Shown piece after piece: positions 23,141 through 34,713 of a DNA stretch of 64,000 nucleotides. Where the stretch lies: contig JANSLP010000023.1 in NCBI GenBank assembly GCA_029298735.1, positions 124,001 to 188,000 of the forward strand, read 5' to 3'. Made by a program: the position numbers and the translations under genes. Every line of letters begins with the position of its first letter. The stretch's first letter is position 1. A model generated the notes under the pieces. The model saw only the letters and a program-made list of their open reading frames with translations, did no database searches and was not told the DNA's origin. The stretch comes from Ophiostoma sp. CBS 140.51 (taxonomy: Eukaryota; Ascomycota; Sordariomycetes; Ophiostomatales; Ophiostomataceae).

Positions 23141-24425
23141 CTATGACTTGTCACTGTCGTGGTCGGGGACATAGCTCGTCTCGCCCAGCATACCCGCACC
23201 GCCTGATGCGGCCGTGGTCGACATGGTGGCCTGTGTGCTGGACAGAGGCTGGGTCTGAACGGTGGGGCCAGTCGTGGCCGGTGCAGGTGCCACCGCAGCA
23301 GCAGCAGCGCTGTCGACGAGAGCGGGTGCTGCAGATGCGCCAGCGGCTGGGGCGCCAGCAGGAGCACCACCATGGCGCGTGGCAGCATTGGCCGCCGCAA
23401 CGTGTAGCCGCTGGTCGAGCGCACGGAGCGCCAGCGCTCGTCTCCGCTCGGCCTCGGCGCGTGTGCCACCGCGGCCGCCGCCACCGTGGTGACCGCCGGC
23501 GTGGTGCATGTGGTAGCCGTCACCACCCGCGGCCGCAGCTGCAGCACGGGCGGAGATGTCTGCTGCTGAGAAGGGCGTGCAGATGCGCACGGCAACTAGA
23601 ATGCTAAACACGGCGTCTGAGATGGCGGCCACGACGGGCTTGACAGGCGCCGGGAAGAACTCGGCAAACGCAAACGTCTCGCTGGCGTCGCCGCGCAGAG
23701 AAGGGCCCTGGGAGACGTCGAGGTCCGGGAAAGCGGACTTATAAAACCGTAGGTAGGTCCAGCTGGTAAGGAGCGAGAAGAAGGCGAGGAAGGTGGCGGC
23801 GGCCGAGAGCAGCGGGGTGAGGGAGAGGGCGGTGACGGCGAGGAGGTAGAGCAGCGGGAAGCGGGGCACGCGCAGCGAGAGGATGCCGCGGAAGAGCGTG
23901 ACGGTGTGGGCGGGGACGAGTTGGCTGAAGGCGACGAGGAAGGCCATCTGCAGCGGGATGGTGCCGGCGACGGAGGTCAACCTAAGGGGGTGGAGGTTAG
24001 CAAATGGGCATCAGAAGTAAAACAGGAGGCACGCCAAGGGGTACATACGTCCAGTTCTCGTCCTGGGTGATGGAAAACATGACAACGAGAGCGCCAAAGG
24101 TCAAGAGGTTGGGGATCAAGCTGGCGACGAGCAAGAACTTGGCAAACTCGCGGGAGGACCAGGCGCGCTCCAGGTACCGGCCGCCCTGGTGCAGCGTGAC
24201 GCAGGCGATGCCGAGTGTGAAGATATTGCTCTCAACGAGTGTGGTCGTCAAGAACGTCCATGGGTAGATGATGGACAGCTGGGGAATAAGGTTGAGGTAG
24301 GGAATGACAATATGCGACTGGGCAGTCCACTGGCGATAGCGGATGGCGGCGCTGAGGAAGGATTGGACGATGAGCACGCCGAGGGCGATGCGCGTCACCG
24401 GCGGGAGGTTTAGCCGCGGCGGCAT
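23141..24425 (-). CDS. TMEM115-type multi-pass membrane protein (DUF1751)
   Basis: This protein belongs to the TMEM115/DUF1751 family, which is distantly related to rhomboid proteases and includes yeast YOL107W. Animal members act in the Golgi and retrograde traffic. Two exons, 24425-24049 and 23981-23141, give 405 residues. The hydrophobic part spans about residues 10-240 with several membrane segments. Rhomboid-like features include IIYPWTFLTTTLVESNIFTL and the HQGGRYLERAWSSREF stretch. The family has no proteolytic Ser-His pair, and I see none here. The C-terminal third is Ala/Gly/His-rich and probably cytosolic, ending PDHDSDKS. The intron has a GTATGT donor and TTAG acceptor in a consistent frame. 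The gene stands alone between two long gene-free intervals. Family placement is fairly sure. The function in this fungus is inferred. Confidence 0.87.
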
Positions 24426-27400
24426 GGCGGCGGATGTGAGGGAGAGGGTTGGTGCGAGAAGGACGGCGACGAAAGCGCGGATAGGCGCGGTGAGAGGAGG
24501 ACAAGGGTCGTTGGGCCGGCTGTGGTGATGTTGAGATGCTGTCAGGAGAAGGAGGGAAGTCGCGATTAGGGGGGAAGTGGCTCGGTCGCAGCTGCCTGTT
24601 CAGCTAGGAGTCGTTGTCTTAGTATGAAAAGCCTCTAAAGAGCCGTCGTCGAATGTAAAGCAATTGTGTGCGTGTTGGTGGTCGTCGCGAATGCGTGTAA
24701 AAATATAAAAAAAATCAAAACTGCCGAAAGGGGACACGGGGTGAAGTTTGAACAAGAAAGTGAACCAGGCAGGTGTGCGTGTATGAAGTGGCTTCCTCGA
24801 AGCTTGGTTTGAGAGAGAAGCAAAAAAGCGGGCCGACCTACCACCACGCCTGGGCCAAACGAGGCAGGGGCAGTCGGATTAATGGCAGCCTCAGGCACCA
24901 AGATATGGCCGTATCGCGCCTGCCGCATGTGCCACGCCAAGGCTGGCAGAAAAAGGGGGGAAACGGGCTGCACTGAGGGAAGGAAGGGGAAAGTCCGGAT
25001 GATGACTAAGTTTCCGGATATGAGTATCAAAGAGAAGGCTGGCGTTCAGACTTGCAGTCGTGCGTTTGCAGCGCATTAGCACTGCCCACAGAAGTATTAC
25101 TCCTTACAAACCTTGATATCCGGCTGCTGCCTGTAACCTGGACCCTGTGGCCATGAGAATACACACCACCTGAGGTTGGGTCCTGTGGCTCACCAGTGGA
25201 TAGATCCCTTTTCAAACACCAAAATCGCCGTACAGTCAAAAACACATACAAATCACGACCACAAAACAAACAAACAAGGGAACGCTGACACTAGAATTGC
25301 GAACTCTAAACGAACCTAACAAACATATTAAACATAACAAAACCTAACAAACCTAGCAACGCGCACTTTTTGACGTGCGCGTTGCGAAAGAAGAGTTCAC
25401 CCGAGTCTCGGGAGAGGTTTTAGTCAATTTCAGCCAATAAAATCAGAGTATTTTAGTATCCACCCGCGGGTGAGCCAGGTGAACATATTTCTGGTGGCCA
25501 CCAACCAGTCGCTAACCGTTCCCTTGAAGTTGCAGCACTGCTGTCGGTTGTTGTTTCTGAGGCCAACGCCAACAGCGGGTTTTCTTGAAAGACGCACGGA
25601 CCAGGCCCGGCTTGGCTCTTTTGCTCCTTCCTAGTTTTACGCAAGCAGCAAACAAGCACCAAGCAAACAGCGCAGCGCGCCGCCAAACAGGAAGTGGCAC
25701 AGAAAACCGCAGCCTAACGAACCAGCAGGAGGGCCTGCCAAAGAAAAGCAACCAAAGGGAATTGGGAACAAAAACGGCCGGCAACCCGTGGAATAAGAGT
25801 CTTCGACAACGACGAGGACAGAATCAGCGGTTTCCTGCCGAATGCAGCTGCTTCCGTCTATGCATCGTCTTGAGATGTCTTTTCTTGATGCTCAGCGACC
25901 ACTGGCTGTTTTTCGAGACATCATGACCCCTTGGCACGAGCAAATGGGGGCGTGTTTGGAGTCTGTAGAGAGAGAGAGACCAGGGCTTTCAGCCCATGGT
26001 AGTTGTCTGGTTCTTTTCACGACGTTATACAGCATCAGAAGCGTGTCTGTCGTCCAAGGAGGCATCCCGTTCAAACGAGTCAAGAGGGCAAAACGGGCAC
26101 AAGAAGGAAGGAGCAACCAGAGGCTCCAAAGGTTCGCCCTTGTGGGGAATTCGAGATCCACCTCGAAATTCACGCTCGGCCACACCAAGAAGCAAAAAGA
26201 CACCAAAGACAAGCACACCACTGCTAGCACCCACACCCACCACCCACTTCAGAAAACCCACACGGCTGTTTCGTGCTGTAACTTACGGTGGTATCTAAAA
26301 TTGGCGGGCTGTATCTGGCGGCGTGTGGGCGTTGCAAGGGAGACTCGGGAGACACCCAGACACACCAAACCAAGCCTGTCTTGAAATATCTTAACTCTTC
26401 AGTGGCCCAGCCTTTTGGCGCTCGCGTGGTGCGGGTCTGCAAAACAAGGCGGGCTTTTATGTTTTTCGGGGGAGGAGGCATTGGCGGTGGTATCTTGCCT
26501 TCCTCGGCACGGATGTCTCCTTCTTCAGGGGTCCCAGGGCTCCATGGGCTCCTCCTCACCCACTCTCCCACCCCGAAAGACCAAAAATCATATCTTGCTG
26601 ACCTTGACTAGAGAGGCAATTATAGGTGATATGCAGGAAGGAAAAAGGGACTTGCTGGTTCATAAAGGCGCCTGCCGTCTGAAGATGGAGGGAGGCTCCA
26701 GTTGCGTCCAGTCCAGAGCCCTTTTCAGCGCTAGGGTTGGAAGAGATGGGCCATCATTGTGCACCAATGTGCATCAGATGTTCCCAATCGTCATCGACAG
26801 TACTGAGAGGCATTGGCACCGAAAGGCTCGACAGGCAAGTCAGCCGCCCTGGAAAAGAGTGAGCGACGACAGCGCGAACTTGGAGAACGGGGTACGGAGT
26901 TGTCGAGAGAGACATGGGTTTGTCGAGACCCACTTTTCTACATGTGCACTGTTATGGGCGGAGCACGAACAGTCCGTTCTGCTAGCGGCTGGCTCTTCCA
27001 ATTCTCCTGGTTGTGCATTCTTAATTTTGGCGGCGCTTTGTGGTCATTCGGCGCCAGCGCATCAAAAATGAGAAGAAAAATCGAGGGAAAATACGCAAGT
27101 GTCTTCTGACCAGTTTGTTCTTTCGTGTCCCTTTGATTGACTGCCAGGCAGTCACGGGCAGTGATGGCAAACTCTATCCGTCTTTCTCGGGCTAACTCAT
27201 GTTCTTCATCTTCTCACCATCACGGCCATCCCCTCACTTGACGCCTGACGCCTCACTCCTCGCCTCAAACGCATCTTCAACTGTCGGTGAAGTTCCCTGA
27301 ACACGTATCCTAGTCCCTCCCCTCTCGCTCTTTGCAGACCTGCAGGTGCAAGTAAAGATGTGCACACAAACTCAGTCGCACTCGTACTCTGCGAGGTACG

Positions 27401-30400
27401 TACTCACACATGTATCTTACTCCGTCCTTGTACCGCATGTCAGATACACAAATCGGACACGATGCGCGTGCGCCAAAAAGAGGCATGCATGGGGTTGCCC
27501 ATTTGGGGGGCGTTGTGACTTGACTTGTGAGTTGTGAGGGGCGCGAGTTAAAAAGTACAAAGTACATTTGGCGCCAAATAACGTGCATGTGGTACTTAAG
27601 AATACTGCGGCACCTGCCCCGTTGACGACGTTTGTGTGTGTGGCCTGTCCCTAACCACCCCTGAAACATGGACATGGGCCGCCGTTTGGGCAGTTTATCC
27701 TGCTGTGTGTTTATGTTTCCCCTGCGGGTTGGCTGCTGCGGGCTGTGATTTCGTATTTTATTGTTTTATCGGGGTTTTTTTTGCGACGGCCTCTTATTTA
27801 CCTATTTTATATTATGCAGCCAATATTATTGCTTTTAATTGTGAGGCATGTTAGGCATGTCGCGGGTACCAATCAACTGTTGCGGCTGGGCTGGCCCAAA
27901 ACCCTGAACGAGGAAAGAAGGAGAAGGCGAAGAAGGGAAGGAAGGAGGAAGGCAGAAGGCGCCCAAAATGAAATGCGAAAATAATAGACGACTCAGACAG
28001 CAAAAACCAAGCAAGTTAGGCGGGACAAAGAGACAGAAAAATCGAAGCCAAAATAAACAACGGTCCCCCTCCCCTACGGCCACTACCGCTACCATGCGAA
28101 AAAAAAATACGCGCAGCTGGGCCGTTGGTATGCTTTGGGGGCCTTGCCTCATTATTTTACGGGTTCTCCCAACTCCCTGTGGTTCAAGGTGGGCTTCAAC
28201 GAAGCCCACGACACAATGAGGAAGGAGCGAGGCCCACATCAACAACCCTATTCGTATTTGCCTCCGTGGCCTAGTCACTAGACTTTCCGCGACAAACGCT
28301 GATGAAAATGCACAACTGTGGTGGAAATGAGAGAGAAATCGTGGCGAGGACGAAGAGCAAAGGACAAAAGGTGACTTGAACATCAAGACGACTTGGAGAA
28401 CGCAAGAGAAGGAAAACTGAGACGTTGAAGAGACCTTCAAAACGGCAATTCTCACAACTTTTGACACGAAAGGGGCCCGCAAATGAACTGAACTGGTCAA
28501 TTTTGCACTGGCTCAGCTGGCTTGCCCGAAGAAGGCGATCATTCACCAAAGAGACCCGGTCCCCGACGCTGTGGACCATGGTCTGTTCCTGTGTTTGTGG
28601 TGCGTACATACTGTAATTCTTGACTCGGGGCATTTTGAGAGACGTTTTGGCTTCACTTTCTGTTTTTTTTTCGCCACTGAGAGGAGAAGAGACAGATTCA
28701 CATTGTTGGTGCGCGCAAGATAAAAAGCCAATTCGCCTCTTTACGCCCCAGTCAGAGAAAGCGAAAACAGGTCTTGGGGGCCTAGGGGACATCCTGATCG
28801 CAACCTTGAAGACGGTGCCTCGATCTGGATCGCCGCGAAGTGGCATCCTGGGCCAAACGCTCCTAGCCTTTTTTCCCTTTTCCTTGCTCTCAACGGGATA
28901 TGATAAAGTACTTTTTGTGTGGGTGCACACCAAGTTAGTACATGTGTCTCGAATTGGTGCATGATTCGTACTTCATCCAGAAAATTATGGGTTATGGACT
29001 TGTCGATTTTGTACCCCCGTAGCTTGAGGAACAAGATTATGGGGTATTATCAGTGCGTGGGCTTTTGTAGCACACCTTGATGTGCTATTCCTTGCGCTAT
29101 CCCAATGGCAGGGACCTATGTGACTGATGGAGACCTATCAATCGACGTCGGTATCGTGCTGTTCTTGCAGTTCTGCCGCGTTTCTAGGCGGGCTGCGGGC
29201 CTTTGTCTGGAGTTTTAGCGTGCATCATCTAGGCAATTGCCAATCTGGATGGACTGGTGTGGTGCACTGGCTCGACGGGTCGTCTGCGCATGTCTTTGTT
29301 TTCGTCGCATGTTTCGATAATTCGATGTAGTGGTACTTGTAGATCTAGCATATTTTGGCAGGTGCACCAGGTACCCCTACGCGCCAATCAAAAGCCACCG
29401 GCCGCGGCGCCTCCAAAGCCTGGCCTGGTCTGGCTGGCCTGGGCGAACGAGCCGGACTAGGCTGGCCCTGCACCTCAGGGACTGGGCTGGGCTGGGCTGC
29501 TGGGCTGGGATGGGCACAACCCACCCAAAGAGCCAAACTTCCCCAAAAGAAAGCTGATGGTGCACACGGCGCCCCGGCACCCCTGTTGCGTGTTTAGGCG
29601 TTCCTTCGTTCTTTTTTGCATGTCTTTGGTCTTTCTGGTCTTTGCCTTTTCTGCATTTCCCCTGGTCTTGCTCATTCCCCCACCCCACCCAAAATACAAA
29701 CTGTGACGGGCTACGGAGAACATCCAACTCACCACACCCATACGGCCACACGCCCCCCTTCCTCCCCCAAAGATCCATTCTCCTTCCATTCCTTTTTTCC
29801 TACCAGGTGGACGATCTCCTGTTTCTTTTGGAGTCTTGGTGTTCTCTTGATGCCTTCCCTATTACCACCTGACCGGCCATTCCTTCCACACACTCCTGCT
29901 CCTCCGTTCCCCATCCCGTCTATCTCACTCTGCTGTTTCTCTGCCTCGTTCGCTCTTGCCTTCTTCGCTTGTCGCCTGTCATCGCGCTCGCGCAAGGCCA
30001 GGAAGGAGATACCGGCGTGTTTCTTGTGCGCCCGCACCCAAGTGTCTAACCATTCAATGTCTTCTGTTTCTATCTTTTGTACGGAGCAGTAGCCAATGAC
30101 TGGGCCACCTAAAACAGCCTCTTGTCTTTCGTAGCCCCCAGCCCAAGCAGCAAAGTTCCATCTTCTGCATCAAACGTTGATTCTCTCTGCCGCCGCTACT
30201 GGCTACCGCCCATCGTGCAGCTGTTACTAGTACACAAAACCCGCGCCGTAGCATTTCGTAGTCTTGTCCCGTAGGCGGCTTTGCTTTCCACTAATTTTTT
30301 TTTTCGCGCTCGCTTCTCCATTGCTCCTGCCCTCCACTCGCTCCCTCACCCTGTGTTTCTCCTTCGCTCTTTCCATTTTTGATCTCTTTTTCTTTCCCTT

Positions 30401-31235
30401 TCCTCCTTCCCCATACAATCGCATCTGCTCTTTCCCGTTCCAAGACACCATCTCGCTCCTTCCCTTGCCTGCCCGTTTTGTGTGCACGTCAACGACACGC
30501 GCACTTTCGCCGGCATCTTCCCTCTCCTATCCTGTCTCTCCCTCTCTCGCTCTCTCCCTCTCTCACCTTGACAACATCCAAGCTTCCCGCATCTTCATCC
30601 ACACCCCGTCACCCCCGTCCCCCATCATTTCTTAATCTTGTTTGGCAGTGTCCATCTCCGTCATCTGGCGTCTGCCCGCTGTTGTGGCCGTTTCACTCCC
30701 TTTATTTTTTGTTCTCCGCCCCCCTGCGGCGCCACCCCCCTTTCAAGATACAAATTCTTCGATTCGTCCTATTTGGAACGCCGGGACCCTTTCGCGCTTT
30801 CTTTTCTCTCACACACAAACACACACGTCCACGTTGTCTCTGCATCCGCCTCGCCGCCCCTCACACAGTCGCTTCCCGTCGCCGTCACGACCCCCGCCGG
30901 ATTTTCGAGATTGCAAACTCACCGCGACGGAACTTGCCTCTCACTCAGCCCCCTTTTAGATTTTGCATCTGCTTTCTTCAGCCTCACCCTGTCGCAACCT
31001 CTGCAACCACCACCACAACAAACAACTGCCGCTGTCACCGCGCCGCTCGCCGCGTCTCTTTTGCTCGCCATTCGCGCCGACCTCGTCACCTTGCCGGCTC
31101 GCCTTCCGTCTTCTGAGGTTCGCACTTTCATCTCGTCTCGGCAATCATCTGCTTCTTTTCTCTCCACGCACTCTTCACCGTTGTCGTCTCGCTGTATTCT
31201 CATCGCCTGGCTCGCCGCCAGCCCTGTCGCCCGTC
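24426..31235. other. Gene-free interval between TMEM115-type gene and sif2
   Basis: About 6.8 kb divide two divergent genes. All reading frames here are short and lack recognisable domains or good splice partners. The part from about 30260 to 31235 is pyrimidine-rich on the plus strand and is probably the promoter and leader of the LisH/WD40 gene. A GGGCT-rich patch lies at 29480-29515. The rest shows no feature that I can name. Confidence 0.55.
27555..27565. repeat. GTACAAAGTAC motif copy
   Basis: This is an exact GTACAAAGTAC copy in non-coding DNA. Related copies lie at 12485-12494, within 18958-18977, at 38375-38385 (reverse orientation) and at 48545-48555 (last base changed). Confidence 0.7.
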
Positions 31236-33898
31236 ATGAAGGAGTATCTCGACAGCGATCGACTCAATTTTCTCGTCTGGAGGTTCGTTTACCACTCTGC
31301 CACCCCAATCCATCACGCGCGTCCCTTCAACCTCTTTTTGCCGTTTTCTGCCCTCTCTACGCATCTTCAATGTTGCGCGCCGCGTGCGCGTGCCGCTCCT
31401 CTCTCTCACTGCAGCCCCCGGACTTTTACCCCAACTCACTTTTGCCACATGCCCTCATGCTTTCGTGCCCCTGTTTCTGCATCTCATCCACGATTGTGTT
31501 TCCTTCCTAACGAAGGCCTTTATGCTAACGCGCGCGAACCCGAACAGATACCTTCTTGAAGGAAGTATGTAACCACTTCTTCTTTTGCTTGTCGCCTGCG
31601 CCCTCTTCATCTCACCATTTCACCTTTGCCATTGTCTTCTCCACCTATCTCTTCACCATCTTGTTCGCTTTGGAACAGTCGCCCCAACGCGCATCACCCG
31701 TGACTCTCATTCATGATTCTCGACCGTGATCGTATACCTCTCTCATCGCCAAGCCTGGCTGCCTTATCTTCACCTTCGGTCACCATTTCACGGCGACTAC
31801 ACCCTCAAACCCTTTGCGCACCACGACTAACCGCGACAGATTTCCGCGACACTGCCGCCAAGTTCCAGAAAGAATGGCACATGCAAGCGCCCCATCGCGA
31901 GCTTGACTTTGCGCCCTACGTTAGAACCCGCGCGCTCGTGAACGTAGTCAACAAGGGCCTGAATCTCTTGGCACTCGAGAGATCCTACTCACAACAAGCC
32001 GCACCAGTATGTGCTCTCTTACCCGTCCTTCTCTGCGCGCCGTTTTGCGCATCTTACACTGTACGTGCATTCTCACACACCATTTAGGCAACAGAAAGCC
32101 CGGCGCAGCCCAAGGGCATCTTCGGCCCTCTGATCACGCAACCACCGCCGTTTCACAAGGAGGAGCCCCGGGAAGCAACAGTCGAGGGCAAGCCCGCTCC
32201 CGCTGCCGCGTCGGCTCCCGTCGCCGGCGCTCCCGTGTCTACACCAGCTACCACCACCACCGCCATCACACCCGCAGCCGGCGCCACTTCCACAGCCACC
32301 ACCACATTAACAGCACCGCCCGTATTACCGCCACCGACCGACGATGCAGACAGCCGAAAGCGCCAGATCGATATCAAGCAGCAACCTCAGCAAAATGGAT
32401 CGCCGGCTAAAAAACAGCGCCTGAGCAATGGCTACGATGCTACAACGGCAGGCGCAGACGCCGCGCATGTCGCGCAATCGACACCCATGGATATTGACGG
32501 CAACGAAAACCAGCACGCGTACCCGTCGCCCATGGAGCGTGAGCCCGCATCAACACCCGTGCCACGTACGGATGGGCCAGAGCAAGGCACACAGGTCGAA
32601 AAAGTTGAGGAGCTGGCACCTGAGACGACATTTTTGCGGCTGGCACCCGACTTGGTGGCGGACACCAACAGCCTAACGGAGTCGCAACAGCCCGGCCACG
32701 AAAACCCCATTGTCCTGCATTGCGAGTGGAACCCAAGCAACCCATCTGTTTTGGCGGCTGCCGGAACAGACGCGCTAGCCCGCATTTGGACAATCTCGCG
32801 TGCCGGCTCCAACAACGAACCTGTGGCTGATCACGTGAATGGCATTACCAAGGCGTACAAGGATCTCGTTGACGAGGACGGTGCCGAACACTCCACAGTC
32901 ACCGCCCTGGCCTGGAACCCCAATGGCAGCACCATTGCTCTTGCTACAGAGGCTAGCAGCAAGGCTCGTGTGGGCATCTGGTCGCCCGATGGCACACTGC
33001 TACACCAGTACAACGTGCGCGAGCCGCCCGTCATCAAGCTGCGGTGGAATCCCAATGGCGCGTCTATTCTCGGCATTGCCCCCGAAGGCAGTGGCACACT
33101 TGTTACTGTCTTTTCGGCCGTGGCCTCGGGCGTGTCGTCGTACCTGCTCAAGGACCACGATCTGAGTGGAGACCCGCTCGACGCGACATGGACGTCCGAG
33201 AACAGCTTTTTGGTCTGTGGCGGCGATCTGCTTGCTTCGTTTAGCGTGACGGACAGTGGCATTTTTCTGGGTAAGGCTTTCAACACCAAAAAGGACGAGC
33301 GCTTTACGATGGTGCAGTACGACCCGATTTCTCGGATTGCCGCGACAGCGAGCGAACGGGGTGTGATTGATCTTTGGGACGAGAACGGCGAACGGCGCAC
33401 CATTTCTGCACACATTGGTCTCATCACGTCCCTGGCATGGCAGCCCCTCCAGTCCACCACCGCCCCCGATGACGAGCGGTTATTGGCCTCGGGCGGTGAG
33501 GATGGTGCTATCACCATCTGGAACGCTCGCCTGCCTGACAGCAAGCCGAAATGCTCCATGACTATGGACCTGCCTGTCATGGCACTAGCTTTCACACCTG
33601 ATGGTGCATTTATTGCGGGTGCGACGCCGGATAGGATCCTTATCTGGAAGGTTGGCGATCACGCGATTCCTCGCGCTAGCTGGCGGCGCGAGCCGCATCC
33701 CGGCTGGCACAGTCCGAAGCTGAATAACGACGGCGACGACGAGGACACGCATTGTCTTTGCTGGGACTCGACGGGCCAGAAATTGGCATACGGTGTTAAC
33801 AACCGGGTAAGTTTGCATCGAGTACCTATATTTATTGGTCGCCGCCTTTTAATTTATATACTAACCTTTCCCAGTTGGCGGTCATCAACTTCAGGTGA
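31236..33898 (+). CDS. sif2: LisH/WD40 corepressor subunit, Sif2/TBL1 type
   Basis: This is a homologue of yeast Sif2 and animal TBL1, a WD40 scaffold of the Set3C/NCoR-type histone deacetylase complexes. Five exons are read: 31236-31282, 31548-31564, 31840-32006, 32088-33806 and 33875-33898, giving 657 residues. The N-terminus MKEYLDSDRLNFLVWR, then YLLEGNFRDTAAKFQKEW, is a LisH motif with the usual continuation. Exon 2 is only 17 bases long. Residues about 85-270 are Ala/Thr/Pro-rich and disordered. WD repeats start near residue 280 (HCEWNPSNPSVLAAAGTD) and run to the end, with blades such as RLLASGGEDGAITIWNARLP. The last exon adds LAVINFR and a stop, which closes the final blade. Introns 1 and 2 are long (265 and 275 bases). 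The upstream leader is long and C/T-rich. Confidence 0.9.
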
Positions 33899-34377
33899 AT
33901 ACGATAGTATCTCGAACAAGAAACACTTCCTACAAACCGAACGACGACCTCCTCACCGCTACCGGCCAGTCCTTTGTGACTGTTAAGATACCCCGTTTTA
34001 CGTCGTTATATACCACCGCGCCGGCCAATGATACGTATATACACTCTGGGAGTCCATACGCTCAACGGCATGCCGAAGCATACCATATTGCGCATCCCTT
34101 GCGCTGAGCTACCACGGCCATCTAGTCAACGGCCACGCACCAAAGCGATGAGAGAAATGACGTCCGGCACATAAACAAAAATCCAAGCCTCCCGATCCTG
34201 GGGGCATGTACACTACCTGCTACTATTACCATTTTTTGATTGCCACTCTTTCTTTTTCTTTTGTCTTTTTTTTACACAAGCATACAACAACCCCTACATT
34301 TCTTCACACTATTCACATGCGGGACCATGAACGAAGACATGACGACTTAAGGAGCATCTCGTGGGATTTTATTTACT
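33899..34377. other. Convergent 3' region of sif2 and J-domain gene
   Basis: This is the space between the sif2 stop codon and the stop of the truncated J-domain gene. It becomes T-rich from about 34220. It should contain the sif2 3' UTR. No continuation of the J-domain protein can be found in it. Confidence 0.55.
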
Positions 34378-34713
34378 TTATTCTCTTATTCTACTTTTCT
34401 TCTTTTCTTCTCTTCTTTCTCTGTCTTTTTGTCGGGAGTGTTTTCGTTTGTTTTTATTTTGTCTGCTTTTTTCATGGACTGGGCAAACTTTGGGTATATT
34501 CTCATTTAGTATTTTTTTATCATCGCCGAGTATCTCGTAAGCTTGTTGTACACGCTGGAACTCGTCTTGCTTCGCAGCTTTTAGGGCTGGATCCTGAACC
34601 TTGTCCGGATGGCATTTTAAAACAAGTTTCCGGTACGCAGTTTTGATGGTACCGAGGTCTGCATCTTTCCCGACGCCGAGAGCCTTATATGGATCGATGG
34701 AAAGAGAACTCAT
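34378..34713 (-). pseudogene. Truncated J-domain (DnaJ-type) gene
   Basis: The frame from the Met at 34713 encodes an excellent J-domain: DPYKALGV start, helix II with AYRKLVLKCHPDK (HPD at residues 35-37), then KAAKQDEFQRVQQAYEILGDD at the end of helix III. From memory, related fungal J-proteins continue for several hundred residues after this point. Here similarity stops abruptly after about residue 67 (DDKK), and an AT-rich, Lys/Arg-rich tail of some 44 residues leads to a stop. No donor site at the break allows splicing to a sensible next exon. The gene looks cut off at its 3' end by rearrangement or decay next to the sif2 3' region. It could still make a 111-residue J-only protein, since short ones do function as Hsp70 partners, so calling it a pseudogene is an inference. 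Confidence 0.6.

Noticed and set aside
28260..28300. tRNA 5' half suggested by gtggcctagtcactagac
   Set aside because: No B-box or T-arm follows within a tRNA length.
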